Below, piece after piece: positions 21,699-32,027 of a DNA stretch of 64,000 nt (positions within the stretch are counted from its first letter, which is position 1; each line of letters starts with the position of its first letter). The notes beneath the pieces were generated by a model that worked only from the letters and a program-made list of their open reading frames with translations, made no database searches and was not told the origin of the DNA. The stretch lies in assembly GCA_036924285.1 (NCBI GenBank), contig JAYKYS010000004.1, positions 20,492,001 to 20,556,000 of the forward strand. Direction: 5' to 3'. This stretch comes from Asterella californica. Lineage: Eukaryota; Streptophyta; Marchantiopsida; Marchantiales; Aytoniaceae. Made by a program: the position numbers and the translations under genes.

Positions 21699-22030
21699 AC
21701 ATGTGGAATCTCTTCTTGTTTTTAATGCTCACAAAGTCCACAACTTTAATCCAACCACTAATATCAAGTCAAAAAGGAGATAAGGGATACTTTCCACCTC
21801 CTTTTTATCTTTTAGACAAGATGACAAGATAGTAGTGCTCACTCTTTAGCGAATATCTGAATTTTGCCAAAAGTACAGCTAAGTTTAACCATAACTAACA
21901 TTTAGCTAGTCATGACTAACTTGATACCTCCTTAAAGTACTTTGGCAGCAAATAAACATTCTCAACACTTAGTTATAACTAAACACCTTACTAATAGACA
22001 AACTTCCTATGTGTAACATAGGTCGTTACA
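21699..22030 (-). repeat. Partial 5' LTR of the minus-strand gypsy
   Basis: First about 332 bp of the LTR (minus-strand start TGTAACG at 22030), only a few percent different from the matching part of 17730-18645. It stops at AACATGTGGAATC and joins Pol sequence, so a deletion removed the remainder. Confidence 0.9.
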
Positions 22031-22034
22031 GAGC
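22031..22034 (+). repeat. Right target-site duplication (GAGC)
   Basis: Partner of 17726-17729. Confidence 0.75.
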
Positions 22035-22329
22035 TCTTTGCCTATTGAGTAGATGGAGGTAAAGGCTAGGGGCGAGACGTGTGGAGTTCGTCATAACTTG
22101 GACATCATGGGATGTCATAGGAGAGAGTGTGGAGCTTGCAGCTAGGACTACATGAGTTTTCGCATAGTAGCGGTGGAGGTTATTTATGGTGAGCAGAAGA
22201 AAACTACTCTAGAGGCTGCAAGATAGCAGTCAATGACTTCGTCTTCTACCTCTAGCATAGTGATAGAGGATACTTGGTTATGGGAGAAGAGAGACAAAAA
22301 GTTCAGAGATACCTGAAGAGCTACAAGAA

Positions 22330-23081
22330 TTGTTTTGCCTTCAGTATGAAGAATTTGGATACCTTGAAAGGACAAGTATACGGATCGACTTGGCTAATGA
22401 TATGCCAATCTTTCGACGTCCTTACAGGTACAGTGACATGGAGAGAGCCTTGATCCAAAGTAGGACTCAAGACTTGTTAGAGGTTGGGTTGGTGGAGATG
22501 TCGCATGGAGAGTATGCATCTGTCACAATCATGCCAGCAAAGAAGTATATGTATGACAACTACACGGATATACGGATGTGTGGAGACTACCGTTATATCA
22601 ATCGGCAGACGAAGTCTGGTAAGTATGCCATGCCAACACCTGAGGAGATCTTTGATACAGTGAGGCATGTGAAGATCTTCAATATTTTGGATCTTCGAGC
22701 AGGATATCATCAGTTGTCGGTGAGAGAAGAAGATAAGTCCAAGACAGCATTCTGAGAAATTGACTCTCACGACAAGGATTGTTTGTATCAGTGGCGGTTC
22801 TTATCATTTGGGTTGAAGAACGCCCATGTTGAGTTCCAGACAGAATCTTAGCAAGATTGGATTTTGTCATATGTAATATTGACGACATCTTAGTCTATAG
22901 TGCTACAGCGGAGGAGCACGAGAGACACTTACGAGATGTGTTCAAGCGGTTGAGAGCTCATGGGTTGAAGTTACACCTTGGGAAATGTAAGTTTTTTTAA
23001 GAGTTGGTAGAGTATCTAAGCCACACCATCTACCCAGGTGAGTTGGGTGTTCAACAGACGAAGGTTGAGGTTATTGCACGT
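22330..23081 (+). pseudogene. Gypsy reverse transcriptase, first part
   Basis: Frame 22330-22755 holds the RT fingers and palm: RTQDLLEVGLVEMSHGEYAS, RMCGDYRYINRQT and FNILDLRAGYHQLSVREEDK. A stop follows at 22753-22755, where KTAFW would be expected. In shifted frames the domain continues with RFLSFGLKNA, the catalytic box NIDDILVYS (near 22877-22903) and LRAHGLKLHLGKCKFF. It then reads KVEVIAR up to the 2.2-kb insertion at 23082. After removal of that insert the reading continues RPTNMSRARTFVGLMNFYRR at 25325. The copy is dead through stops and shifts. Confidence 0.85.
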
Positions 23082-25319
23082 TGTCGTGTTGTGGTTCGGT
23101 TCCTGTGTGAAATTCTTGTGTAACCTATGTAGTGTTTCTTTTCTATGTTTCATGAACTGTATCGCGTAACTCGCCGAATGGTGTGATGGGTGCCACGTTT
23201 GTGATTATCTGTTCAAGTGATCATACGGTAGAGAAACATACCAAGTCATCAATCTGTGCGTGTTCACTTCGGTGGTCCTTGTCGCCGCGTTTGTATATAA
23301 AATGATGGGTCGAAAGTTCATACAACATTCTCTCTCAACGGGTGATTCGTGAGGGGTCTCGATGGTCTGCATGGAGGAGTGAAGAACTGTAGGAGTGGTG
23401 GTTATGGACGGAGGTTTGTTACCGGCTCCGGATCTTCCTTTCCCGAATTCGTTTCACATCAACCTTCATTGCATCCACCGCGATCACTTTCGATAGTGGT
23501 TAGTTGCGTACTTTGGCAATGAATTCATGGGAAGAGTGATGGAGTTACAGCTTCCGGTGATCCTTCCGATCGTAACATACGGAGAGACTTGGGATATGAC
23601 GGTGTACATTTTGTTGTGAGGAACAATGGATCTCAACTATCCATCGAACGTTCGTTTCAACCTTTGGGTCGATGTCCGATGTCATTGCAGACCGAAGATC
23701 AATCATGGGGCTTGGATCGTGAGAAACTTCGGGCAAGAATATTACAATCGAGTGATAGCTTCACCGTTTCCTTTTGTCGTACCTTTTATTGTAGAACGTT
23801 TCCAGGTTGTAATATTGACGTTGTATTAGTCTGCGACTCAATCGTTTCTATTCTGGTTGAGCGCTTCTATGTAGTTACGGACCGCGAAAAATCCATCGAC
23901 ACATCTGAAAGATTTTCTGAGGTCTTAGAGTCTTGTTGATGTCTTGTGTCTCCTTGGAGAGTAAAAATCCGTTCTAAGGGAAAAAGTTGAGTGGAGAAAA
24001 GACAAAAGTAAAGATCTTTTTGCTCTTATTGGTTCATTTTTGGATCAATGGTGTTCTAGCTGATCTCGCGATGTTTCTGTGGTTTCTGGAGGTTTCGGAG
24101 GTCCATTCACAAAATGAAGGGTATGGTTGGAGAGCTCTCGACCGGGGCTACAATCTGGGCTGAAGAATCGGTCGATTTGATGGAAGGATGAGCGCGTTAT
24201 GATCAATTTAATGGAGGGGGTGCAATTCGTACCTACCGCTACATTTCTGGTTGTTCCAAGAGACTCGCGAAGAGTTTTAAGGAGCTGTCTGTTGGGTTGG
24301 AGAGCTGACGACGTGCTGGTCGTTTTGATATCAATTTCATCAGGTTCTTGATCGATTTGGATTCTGAACCGACCGATTGAAGTTGAGAAGTGCAGACATG
24401 ACAAGGCGGGAACAACGAACTGTGATAATCATGGATAGTTTGCTATTGCTTAAGTTCTGAGTCGAATTTCTGAGTGAAACTTTCCAAGATTAAAGCATGT
24501 CTTATCAATAAGATACTTGGGAAGTTTCACCTCAAATGGTTGAGTAGTTTATTCAGAATCTTGGATCAAATGTACCTGGGTCTGTAAAGCTCTGAAGTTA
24601 GCACAGATTACGGTTTGATCCATATCTGAGAATTGGTTTAAAATTTCGACCTGAAAATTGTTCAAGGTACGAGTGAAGGGTCCAATCAAGCTTCCTGTGA
24701 AGTTTGATCATCATTGGTCGATTGGTTTGGGAGGACTAAGGTCTCAAAGTTCAAAGATACTTCTGTTATTAACAGTTTCAAGTTTTTCGGTATCATCTAT
24801 TGTCATTTTGGTCATTTTTGAGCAATTTGGAGAGGAGTTTGTTACTGAAACTGCCATGCCTGCATACAACTCGACATTGGAGGATGTTGGGCTGATTTTA
24901 GCTCTTGGTGATGAAGGAGAACGGAGACACGATGAGTCATAAGCCGCTGTTTGGAATTTTGAGCTGCTAGGTACTACCGCCGTTGGTGCTATGTTGAGAT
25001 CTGAGTAGTGTCTGTATATCTATGTAGTAGTAGTAGTAATAGTAGTAATAGTATAGTGTAGTAATAGTATATATATATAGTAGTGTCTCAACATATATCT
25101 GCTATGTTGAGATCTAAATAGAGGATGTACAGCAAGTTGTATCTAGACTCGATCAAGTTGAGTCGAGAGATACTATGTCATGTGTCCGAGAAGAGTAGAT
25201 AGAGAGCATTAGAGTTGAAGGATCAAGATTCATAGCCAACCTGTTCAAGTCACCAATCTCTACACAGCCATATACCCCGTGTATTCCTAGACAGAAAAAC
25301 ACGTTATATGATAATATCT
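23082..25319. mobile_element. Unclassified 2.2-kb insertion in the gypsy RT
   Basis: The interrupted RT reading frame and the matching flanks CACGT (23077-23081 and 25320-25324) define a 2238-bp insert, starting TGTCGTGTTG and ending ATAATATCT. No long terminal repeat, terminal inverted repeat or poly-A tail was recognised. The left part has a promoter-like TATATAAAA (about 23294). Inner frames (for example 23589-23939) have no family features. The right part has a GTA/ATA microsatellite (about 25024-25075) and GCTATGTTGAGATCT twice (about 24990 and 25100). Its class is unknown. Confidence 0.6.
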
Positions 25320-25324
25320 CACGT

Positions 25325-26000
25325 CCTACAAATATGAGTCGAGCACGGACATTTGTTGGTTTGATGAACTTCTATCGTCGATACGTGAAAGGGTTTAGTG
25401 CAATTGCGAAGTCATTGATCAAGCTGGTGAAGGTGGACCAGGAGTGGCAGTGAGGAGATGAGCAAGAGCGAGCTTTTGTAGAGCTCAAGATAAGTTGACA
25501 TCTACTCTCATCTTGAGGAGACCCGTTAGAAGGCATCCTTTTCAACTACACATTGATTGGAGTATGTTGGGACTTGGAGCAGTGATGACTCAGCATGATG
25601 ATGAGAAAAAGGAGTTCATGGTGGCGTATGTTAGTCGCTCCAACAATTCGGCAGAGGCGAGGTATAGTTCGTATGAGAAAGAGTGTTTGACGACAGTGTG
25701 GGCTGTTGCACACTTTCGATGTTATTTGTTTGAGAACCCCTTTACTCTCATCACTGATCATCAGTCGCTCAAGTGGTTGATGAAGTCCGACAAGCTTACA
25801 GGGAAGCTTGCACGATGGACTCCTATCTTACAAGAGTATGTCTTCTAGGTAATGCATAGACCTGGAGTTGCAAACTTAGATGTCGATGGGTTGAGTCGTA
25901 ACTCATGCACGAGTCAGCAGGATCAGACTGAGACTCGATGGCATGACGAGGTTGATGAAGAGATAGTGCCAAGGTGGCATGCATCTGTCTTTCTTTGCAT
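25325..26000 (+). pseudogene. Gypsy RT thumb and RNase H
   Basis: After the insertion the frame resumes with ARTFVGLMNFYRRYVKGFSA (RT thumb). The 25495-25848 frame is an RNase H: first Asp in LHIDWSMLGLGAVM, then SSYEKECLTTVWAVAHFR with the catalytic Glu, then LITDHQSLKWLM with the next Asp. It ends with GKLARWTPILQEY and a stop; the next bases continue as HRPGVANLDVDGLSR, the usual link to integrase. Stops at 25452 and 25848 and a frame change near 25490 show decay. Confidence 0.85.
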
Positions 26001-26279
26001 GTTGGTCATGAATTCTAGTATGGAGGTCTAGGTCGTATCTTTCTTTGGTCAAAGAGTAGATGATGAGTCTCCAGATCTTGAGGGTGGAGAGGTGTTCCAG
26101 AACAACGAGATATCCACGACGATGTGATCGTAATGGAGTATCTACGTACTAACGTGGTGGTAGACACAGTAAGTGTCAAGGAGTGAGATCGTGTCTTTCA
26201 ACGAGCGAAGAGATTTCGACGAGAAGGACGACATGTACTTCGATTGTCGCTTGATGAGAGAGTACTCATAGTGTCACAT

Positions 26280-27000
26280 CCATCCAGAGGGCACAGTTAG
26301 TACGATATGCCCATGAGGAGTTGGAACATTTTGGAGTGAAGCGCATAGCTTACTACAAGGACAATATTGGTGGTGTGATATGCACGTTGATGTGCAATAG
26401 TTTGTCGTACGATGTGTGGTTTGTAATTGAGTATGAGCATCGTTTAATGCTCCTACTCCACAAGTACATCCCTTATCGATTATGGGGTTGGGTTATCGTT
26501 GGAGTTTGGATTTTGCGAGACTCTTACCGTTGACCGTACATCACCACCGGTATGTGTTGGTGATGATGGAGCATTTCTCCAAGTGGATTGAATTGGTTGC
26601 ATTACCGGACAAGACGAGTGAAGGGACGGCGTATGCGTACTTAGATCGAGTGCTGAGTCGTTTTGGAGAACCAGCTGAAGTGCTGACAGACCAAGGTACA
26701 GAGTTCCTTGGTGAGTTTCAGACTTTGTGTGATCAAGCACTGATTGATCATCGTACTACATCTCGAGATCATCCTAAGACGGATGGTTTGGTGGAGAGGA
26801 TAGTTCAGATGGTGAAGAGAGGATTGCGCAAGTATGGCTTGCAGAAGACCACTTGGGAGACTAGGATGTGCAGTTGTCATGGTTGGCTATGGGCTACCGT
26901 TTAGTCGACAAGCGTCTTTGGCTTCCTTCTCACAGTATTTTCTATTGTATGATCGAGATCCAGATCTACCTTTGGCCATTCATCGTGATTCTGCTGAGGT
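26280..27000 (+). pseudogene. Gypsy integrase, N-terminal zinc region and catalytic core
   Basis: About 26300-26400 reads RYAHEELEHFGVKRIAYY, the start of the HHCC region; its Cys pair is not clearly preserved. The 26482-26904 frame holds the core: first Asp in WSLDFARLLP, second in VLTDQGTEFLGEF, Glu in TDGLVERIVQMVKRGLRKYG. The spacing between the second Asp and the Glu is close to the usual 35. Past the stop, 26834-27028 continues with SPFSRQASLASFSQYFLLYDRDPDLP in a shifted frame, the usual region after the core. It would have inserted the cDNA into chromosomes; this copy is broken. Confidence 0.85.
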
Positions 27001-27028
27001 GCTGAATCGTGATGACCCAAATATGTGA

Positions 27029-27560
27029 GTGAACTCATGTTCTCAACGAGCAGAGACATTTTGGAGAGTTATACCTATGGCTTTTGAGAACCTAACGATT
27101 GCTCAGCATAGAGACACATTGCGATATACGACTATTCGAGGAGGAGGTTATCGACCATCGATTCGCAAGTTCATCTTAGCGATTATATCTATCTACAGCA
27201 GACTGCATCGACGAGGTTGGATGTGATCACAGAGAGCACTATTTTACGAGTGCGTGAGGTGTTATCTTATGGAGTACTCATGTTAGAGGACCGTGATGGT
27301 GTTGTTTGGAAAGACCATATGCGTAATTGCGCGTCGTGTCATCTTTTCAACATCGATGAGACCGTTGACCCAAGCTTAGCAATTGTACGTGCGGGCTTGA
27401 GGTGTATGTTGTGTGGGTCTGCTGGTGAAGCAGTCCGTATGTTGGTGTGTGATGGTTGTTCGAGAGGTTGGCATATGTCATGTTTGATCTCATCTCTCAA
27501 TGTCGTTCTTACGGTGGGTTTGTCCTTGATATATATAGCAGGGATAGTCGATTAGATCTT
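27029..27560 (+). pseudogene. Gypsy integrase C-terminus with PHD-finger-like module
   Basis: The 27217-27555 frame contains an SH3-like run (VREVLSYGVLMLEDRDG), then KDHMRNCASC, then a cysteine/histidine module at 27403-27483. That module reads CMLCGSAGEAVRMLVCDGC and SRGWHMSC, that is C-x2-C, C-x2-C, x4-H-x2-C. The closing W-x-C-P of a PHD finger is absent in this frame but present one frame over (TGG GTT TGT CCT at 27515-27526), so an intact PHD finger was probably broken by a one-base shift. PHD fingers read histone H3 tails; attached to an integrase one could guide insertion to chosen chromatin, as chromodomains do in chromoviruses. That role is inferred. Confidence 0.65.
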
Positions 27561-27670
27561 AGCGTGGTATCGATTACAGACAGGCAACTAACGATGAGAC
27601 GATGTAGCACTCGGCCTCTTGTTTCATGCACCTACCGCTTTGTTGCGCCAACGAAAGCTCTAACTCAGTA

Positions 27671-28731
27671 GGTCGCAAACTTTACACCACTAACTGCAAA
27701 CACAATCACAAGTTAGCGTCCGTGCACCACTTATCTTATCTGAGTTTGATCCGGACCGGAGCCGGACCGTCTCCTTAATCATCAAGCTCAGCAGTTCCTA
27801 AGTCTCGACCTAGACCCGCCTAGGACGGTCCCAAACATGAGCAAGTCACAAGACGACTTGGGGCGGACTTCCCATAAAGTCCAGGGTCTTAAACGGTGTC
27901 TCTAGCACACCTAGCGGTCCAACCGCCCGTGATGTCCGTCTGGGTCTAGGCTCCCGAACGGTGGTCTAACCTGCCGACTCGTTCTCTAGTCTTGCCCCAG
28001 CCCTTACAGCGTTCCTAAGTCCAGACGTCCAAGTCTGGACGAGAACGTGCCTTGGAACCGGCCCAGCCATCACCTCATGCCCCCAGAGTCCATCCGTCGA
28101 ACCCTGGGATCGGGTGACTCGTCCTGGCCCACCCAAGCATCGAGCCCCCCTCATATATACTTCTGGGGATCGGCGGCCCGCCCTCCTCTTTGGTCTCTGA
28201 AAATTATACCACAACTCGATCGTGGTTTGGTCATAACTTCCAGCTCGGAGGTCAGATCGAGGAGTGTTATATATCACTGGAAAGCTCTCGACGAGAATTT
28301 TCCAATGATACCTTAATCGCCTCGAGATCTTATGTGGAGCTCCGTCCACGACCTAAAACGTCTCTAGAGCTCCAACACTTGATCATTTTTCGGAAACCTG
28401 TGATCCAGACCCAGAGTCGAACCCTGTGGTTCGTCTGCGTCTCGGACCCACGTCTCGGTCACACGTCTCGGACCTATGTTTGAGACTCATGTTTCAGCCC
28501 GTTCCCAGACTCGCCTCTTTAGGTCAGCGTTCGTCTAGGACCCACTTGGGATAGGCCCTTATGTCCTAAGCCAAGGTTCTAACCTTGGTTCAGAGAACCA
28601 CTTAGGTTTCATCTGATCCCGACTTCCCGGCCAAGCCGGTTAGTCCTACTCGCAGCGTTCACAACCTAGCGCAAGCCCGCTAGGGTTCTGTTTCGCGTCT
28701 GCGCCCGATCTTGAGAATGAGGGTTGCGACA
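27671..28731 (-). mobile_element. Probable solo LTR of a third gypsy-like family
   Basis: On the minus strand the block starts TGTCGCAACCC (28731) and ends near TTTGCGACC (27671), so the ends are short inverted repeats as in LTRs. It is GC-richer than its surroundings and has a TATATA box in minus orientation near 28150-28160. No polyprotein frame is inside. A target-site duplication was not recognised, so the exact ends are uncertain. It separates the integrase end from the 3' LTR of the plus-strand gypsy. Confidence 0.5.
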
Positions 28732-28826
28732 CTTGATCCTTGCATCCATGAAGGTGTACATCACGTAGTTGAGATATGGAGCTATCTGGAGTTAGAGGGA
28801 CCTAACCGTCAGTTAGGGACGATCGT

Positions 28827-28931
28827 GATACACTTGTCTATGTGTATGACATTGTCCATATGTAATGTGTATGTGTTGTATATCTCAGACAACGATGTAT
28901 GTTGTGTAGCAATGTGTATGTGCACGACATC
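28827..28931 (+). repeat. 105-bp direct repeat, copy 1
   Basis: GTGATACACTTGT...ACGACATCA precedes the 3' LTR of the plus-strand gypsy. A diverged copy lies at 29278-29383 on the other side of that LTR. Confidence 0.7.
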
Positions 28932-29225
28932 AGTCACGTTAGTTTAGCACCTCGGCTAGGTTGGTCGAGTGCGAAGTGACTAATCTCAATAAGGCCGTTA
29001 GTGCCGTTAGGACAAGTTCTTGGGATGACCAACTAGGGGTATACTTCGCATGTAAGGCTTGGAGACTTTAGTTCTTCAAGTTGAGCCTTTAAACTCTTAG
29101 CTATGGTGGATAGTCTTGTGAGTGCAATCTTGGTGAGTGCAATCTGGAGTCTCTACGAGCACAAAGTGGATTTAGCTCGACTGTAGTGATTGTTTAGAGT
29201 CTGTTGGCATAGTGAAATGAGTACA
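28932..29225 (+). repeat. 3' LTR of the plus-strand gypsy element
   Basis: Homologous to 13109-13399 from GTTTAGCACC through GAGTACATA. It carries a short internal duplication of GTGAGTGCAATCT. Its outer end is blurred; similarity stops at about TTTATC (29230). Confidence 0.6.
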
Positions 29226-29277
29226 TACTGTTTATCGAGATTTTGCAAGAATTGTACAAATAAACCTTACCCATTGT

Positions 29278-29383
29278 GATACACTTGTGTATGTATATGA
29301 CGTCGTCCTTGTGTTATGTATATGTTTGGTGTATCTCTGACAACAATGTATGTTGTGTAACGATGTGTATGCGCATGACATCA
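29278..29383 (+). repeat. 105-bp direct repeat, copy 2
   Basis: Diverged copy of 28827-28931. It ends where unit B sequence resumes. Confidence 0.7.
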
Positions 29384-29385
29384 AA

Positions 29386-30010
29386 AAAAGAGAATTTTTT
29401 CCGAGAGAGTAATAAAATATATTAGTATAACTTACAAGGATAAATAAAACTAATATTCAATACACCAACTAAAAGACTAAAAGAATGTGCACTCCGAGAA
29501 AACAACCATCTCCTCTTTAGTCTAGTCTCGAGAGCTATGCAAAAGTGAAGTGTCCAACAATATCCTGTTTGATGGTTGCGATTGGACCGCAGAAGTGAAT
29601 GGGCCCAAAGGAACGTTAGGGTCATAGTGAACCTCCTAGGTACAGTTGGAGAGCTCTACACGCCCTGCCTGGTTCTTTACCGGTTTGCAGTATTTACCGG
29701 AGTTTTATTTGGCATGTTCTGTTAATTAATCGCTTTTTCTTAAAGTATTCTCCATGATTCTCGAAAGCAGGTTTGTTGGGCACCGAAGGTAAAATGGAGC
29801 AGTTCTTCATGTAATCTGACTATAAACATGTTATGTTCGAAATAGTATCCGGAAGGGGAACCAGAAATTAGACCAGAAATTAAGGTTTATAAACGTACTT
29901 TTCAGTTGAGAGCGGCAGTCGTTCTGAGTTTGTTCTCAGCCGGATCACGATAGCCGCATCGGGACAGTCTTAGTATCGTGTTGAGATCGAAATTATCAGA
30001 GTCATCGAAA
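29386..30010 (+). promoter_or_regulatory. STP upstream region, unit B resumed
   Basis: Matches 38765-39140 of unit C (29386-29640) and 8640-9029 of unit A (29680-30010), so it is the conserved 5' flank of the STP gene. No firm TATA box or other element was identified. The retrotransposon nest ends only about 625 bp before the start codon. Confidence 0.5.
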
Positions 30011-32027
30011 ATGCCAGGAGGTGTGGTATCCGGTGTAGGGGATCCTCTTCGAAGATACGAGGGGAAAATTACGAGTTACGTGGTGATAACCAGTTTTCTC
30101 GCTGCAAGCGGAGGTCTGATGTTCGGATATGATGTGGGAATTTCTGGTACGTATTACATCATATTCATGTAGCATCACATAATATTCATGTAGCATTCAG
30201 TTTTCACTTGGTTTGTAGAAATGAATCGATGCATAGTGATCCAGACTCTCATATTACATGTAGCATCTGTTTTCAATTTGTTTGTAGAAATGAATCGATG
30301 CATATTGATCCAGACTCTGAAAAGTTAGAGCTTTTGTATTCCAGGAGGTGTGACGAGCATGGATGGATTTCTAGAGAAATTCTTTCCAGAAGTGTATCGT
30401 AGAAAACATTCACCCAACAACGAAGAGGGGAATTATTGTAAATACGATAATCAGAAGCTCCAAGCGTTCACATCGAGTCTGTATATCGCTGGGCTGGTAG
30501 CGACTTATGCAGCTTCCTTCACTTCGAGAAGATATGGGCGTCGCCCAACTATGCAGATTGCTTCCGCATGTTTTGTGGTAGGAACGGTCCTAAGCGCTGC
30601 CGCAATGAATCTGTGGATGATCATCTTGGGGCGAGTGTTATTAGGCTGTGGCGTTGGTTTCGCTAACCAAGCTGTGCCACTGTACTTGTCTGAGATGTCT
30701 CCCGCTCATATCAGAGGAGGGTTGAATATCTTGTTTCAGTTGGCAGTGACGGTGGGAATTTTGATGGCAAATTTGATTAATTACGGTACTGAGAAACTGG
30801 ATCCATGGGGTTGGAGATTATCCCTGGGACTAGCAGGAATTCCCACCTTCTGTCTGGTCGTGGGAGGCATCATTCTGTTAGAAACTCCAAACAGTTTGAT
30901 TCAGCGTGGAAAGTTGGAAGAGGGCTTGAGGGTGTTGCAGAAAGTTCGTGGTACTCCGAACGTTCAAGCTGAGTATGACGATTTGGTCGCCGCCAGTGAA
31001 GTAGCCAAGACTGTCAAACATCCGTTTCGGAATATCATCAAGCGTCGTAACAGGCCACAGCTCCTGATTGCAATGCTTTTACAGTTGTTCCAGCAGATGT
31101 CTGGAATAAATGCTATCATGTTTTACTCGCCTGTGATTTTCCAGACTCTAGGCTTCGGATCAAGCGCTTCCCTGTATTCTGCAGTAATCACGGGGGTTGT
31201 TAATGTTTTGTCTACCATCGTTGCCGTGGCGATCGTCGATAAAGTAGGTCGTCGTGTTCTACTCTTGCAAGCTGGCGTTCAGATGCTACTAGCGCAGGTA
31301 CCTGCACACCCATTCGTTTCTCAGTCGAGTGACTTTCTTGGGTAAAGTTATCGTTTACAGATCGACATGTATCAGTTAATTCGAAAACTCAGCTAGGGGT
31401 TTACAGATCGACGCTCAGTTTTTGAATTAACTGATACACTAGTGGTTTAGTACGCTCTTAGACTTTCTAGCAAGTGAGAATGATGACAAAGAAGTCTGAC
31501 CGTGCGCAATGGTACTGTTTTTTTGACAATGGAAATTGAAGGTACCTATAGCGATCATACTGGGAATTCAACTCAAGGATACAGGTTCGATACCTTCGGC
31601 AAGCGGCGTGCTCGTGGTGGTTTTGATCTGTGTGTACGTAGCTGCATTTGCTTGGTCTTGGGGGCCGCTGGGATGGTTGATTCCCTCTGAGATCTTCCCT
31701 TTAGAGACGAGGTCAGCGGGGCAAAGCATAACCGTATCGACAAATTTGTTTTTCACTTTCCTGATCGCACAAGCATTTTTATCCATGTTGTGCGGTATGA
31801 AGTACTGGATTTTTGTTTTCTTTTCGGCATTTATTCTGGTGTGTACGGTCTTCGTGATTTTCTTTCTACCGGAAACTAAAGGGATTCCCATCGAAGAAAT
31901 GCAAGGAGTTTGGAGTACCCACTGGTTCTGGAAACGATACGTTCCTTTCGATCCGGTTCTTGAGCAAGAAATGAAGATGAAACATCTGAACGATACCAAT
32001 CAGGCAAAGCCCTTACAGCCAGTCTGA
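30011..32027 (+). CDS. STP-type monosaccharide/H+ symporter (three exons)
   Basis: Predicted exons 30011-30146, 30345-31297 and 31542-32027 with GT...AG introns give one frame of 524 residues, the usual STP length. Family knowledge: plasma-membrane major-facilitator proteins that import glucose and other hexoses with protons, with 12 membrane segments. Seen here: cytosolic N-terminus, GGLMFGYDVGISGG (residues 34-47), a lid region with Cys77 in NYCKYDN, matching the lid cysteine of Arabidopsis STP10, and its likely partner in SMLCGMK. Also RRYGRRP (107-113), PLYLSEMSPAHIRGG, QLFQQMSGINAIMFYSPV, DKVGRRVLL, FAWSWGPLGWLIPSEIFPLE and PETKGIPIEEM near the end. The start is fixed by the pseudogene alignment and MPGG. 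Intron 1 has a 69-bp tandem duplication (30212, 30281). It is the only intact copy in the array. The second and third splice junctions are inferred. Confidence 0.9.

Larger units (their letters stand above)
17730..22030 (-). mobile_element. Minus-strand Ty3/gypsy element with large internal deletion
   Basis: Read on the minus strand: partial 5' LTR (22030-21699), a Pol remnant from just before RT to the integrase C-terminus (21698-18659), polypurine tract (18657-18646) and a complete 3' LTR (18645-17730). The rest of the 5' LTR, the leader, Gag and protease are missing, with the join at about 21698. The LTR is the same family as 60317-61231. The GAGC duplication and clean interruption of the plus-strand gypsy show it inserted there. 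Confidence 0.88.
13109..29385 (+). mobile_element. Plus-strand Ty3/gypsy element, interrupted by nested insertions
   Basis: A decayed gypsy element in plus orientation lies between LTR-like direct repeats (13109-13399 and about 28932-29225). Readable parts in order: Gag with zinc knuckle (14935-16679), reverse transcriptase (22330-23081), RNase H (25325-25960), integrase (26280-27000) and integrase C-terminus with a PHD-finger-like segment (27029-27530). The order RT, RNase H, integrase defines Ty3/gypsy. Later insertions lie at 17730-22030 (minus gypsy), 23082-25319 (unclassified) and 27671-28731 (probable solo LTR). Comparison with unit C (38740-38790) shows the whole block is absent there, so it inserted in unit B. 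Confidence 0.75.

Noticed and set aside
23589..23939. Possible protein gene inside the 2.2-kb insert
   Set aside because: Two overlapping frames, no domain, and no second copy to compare.
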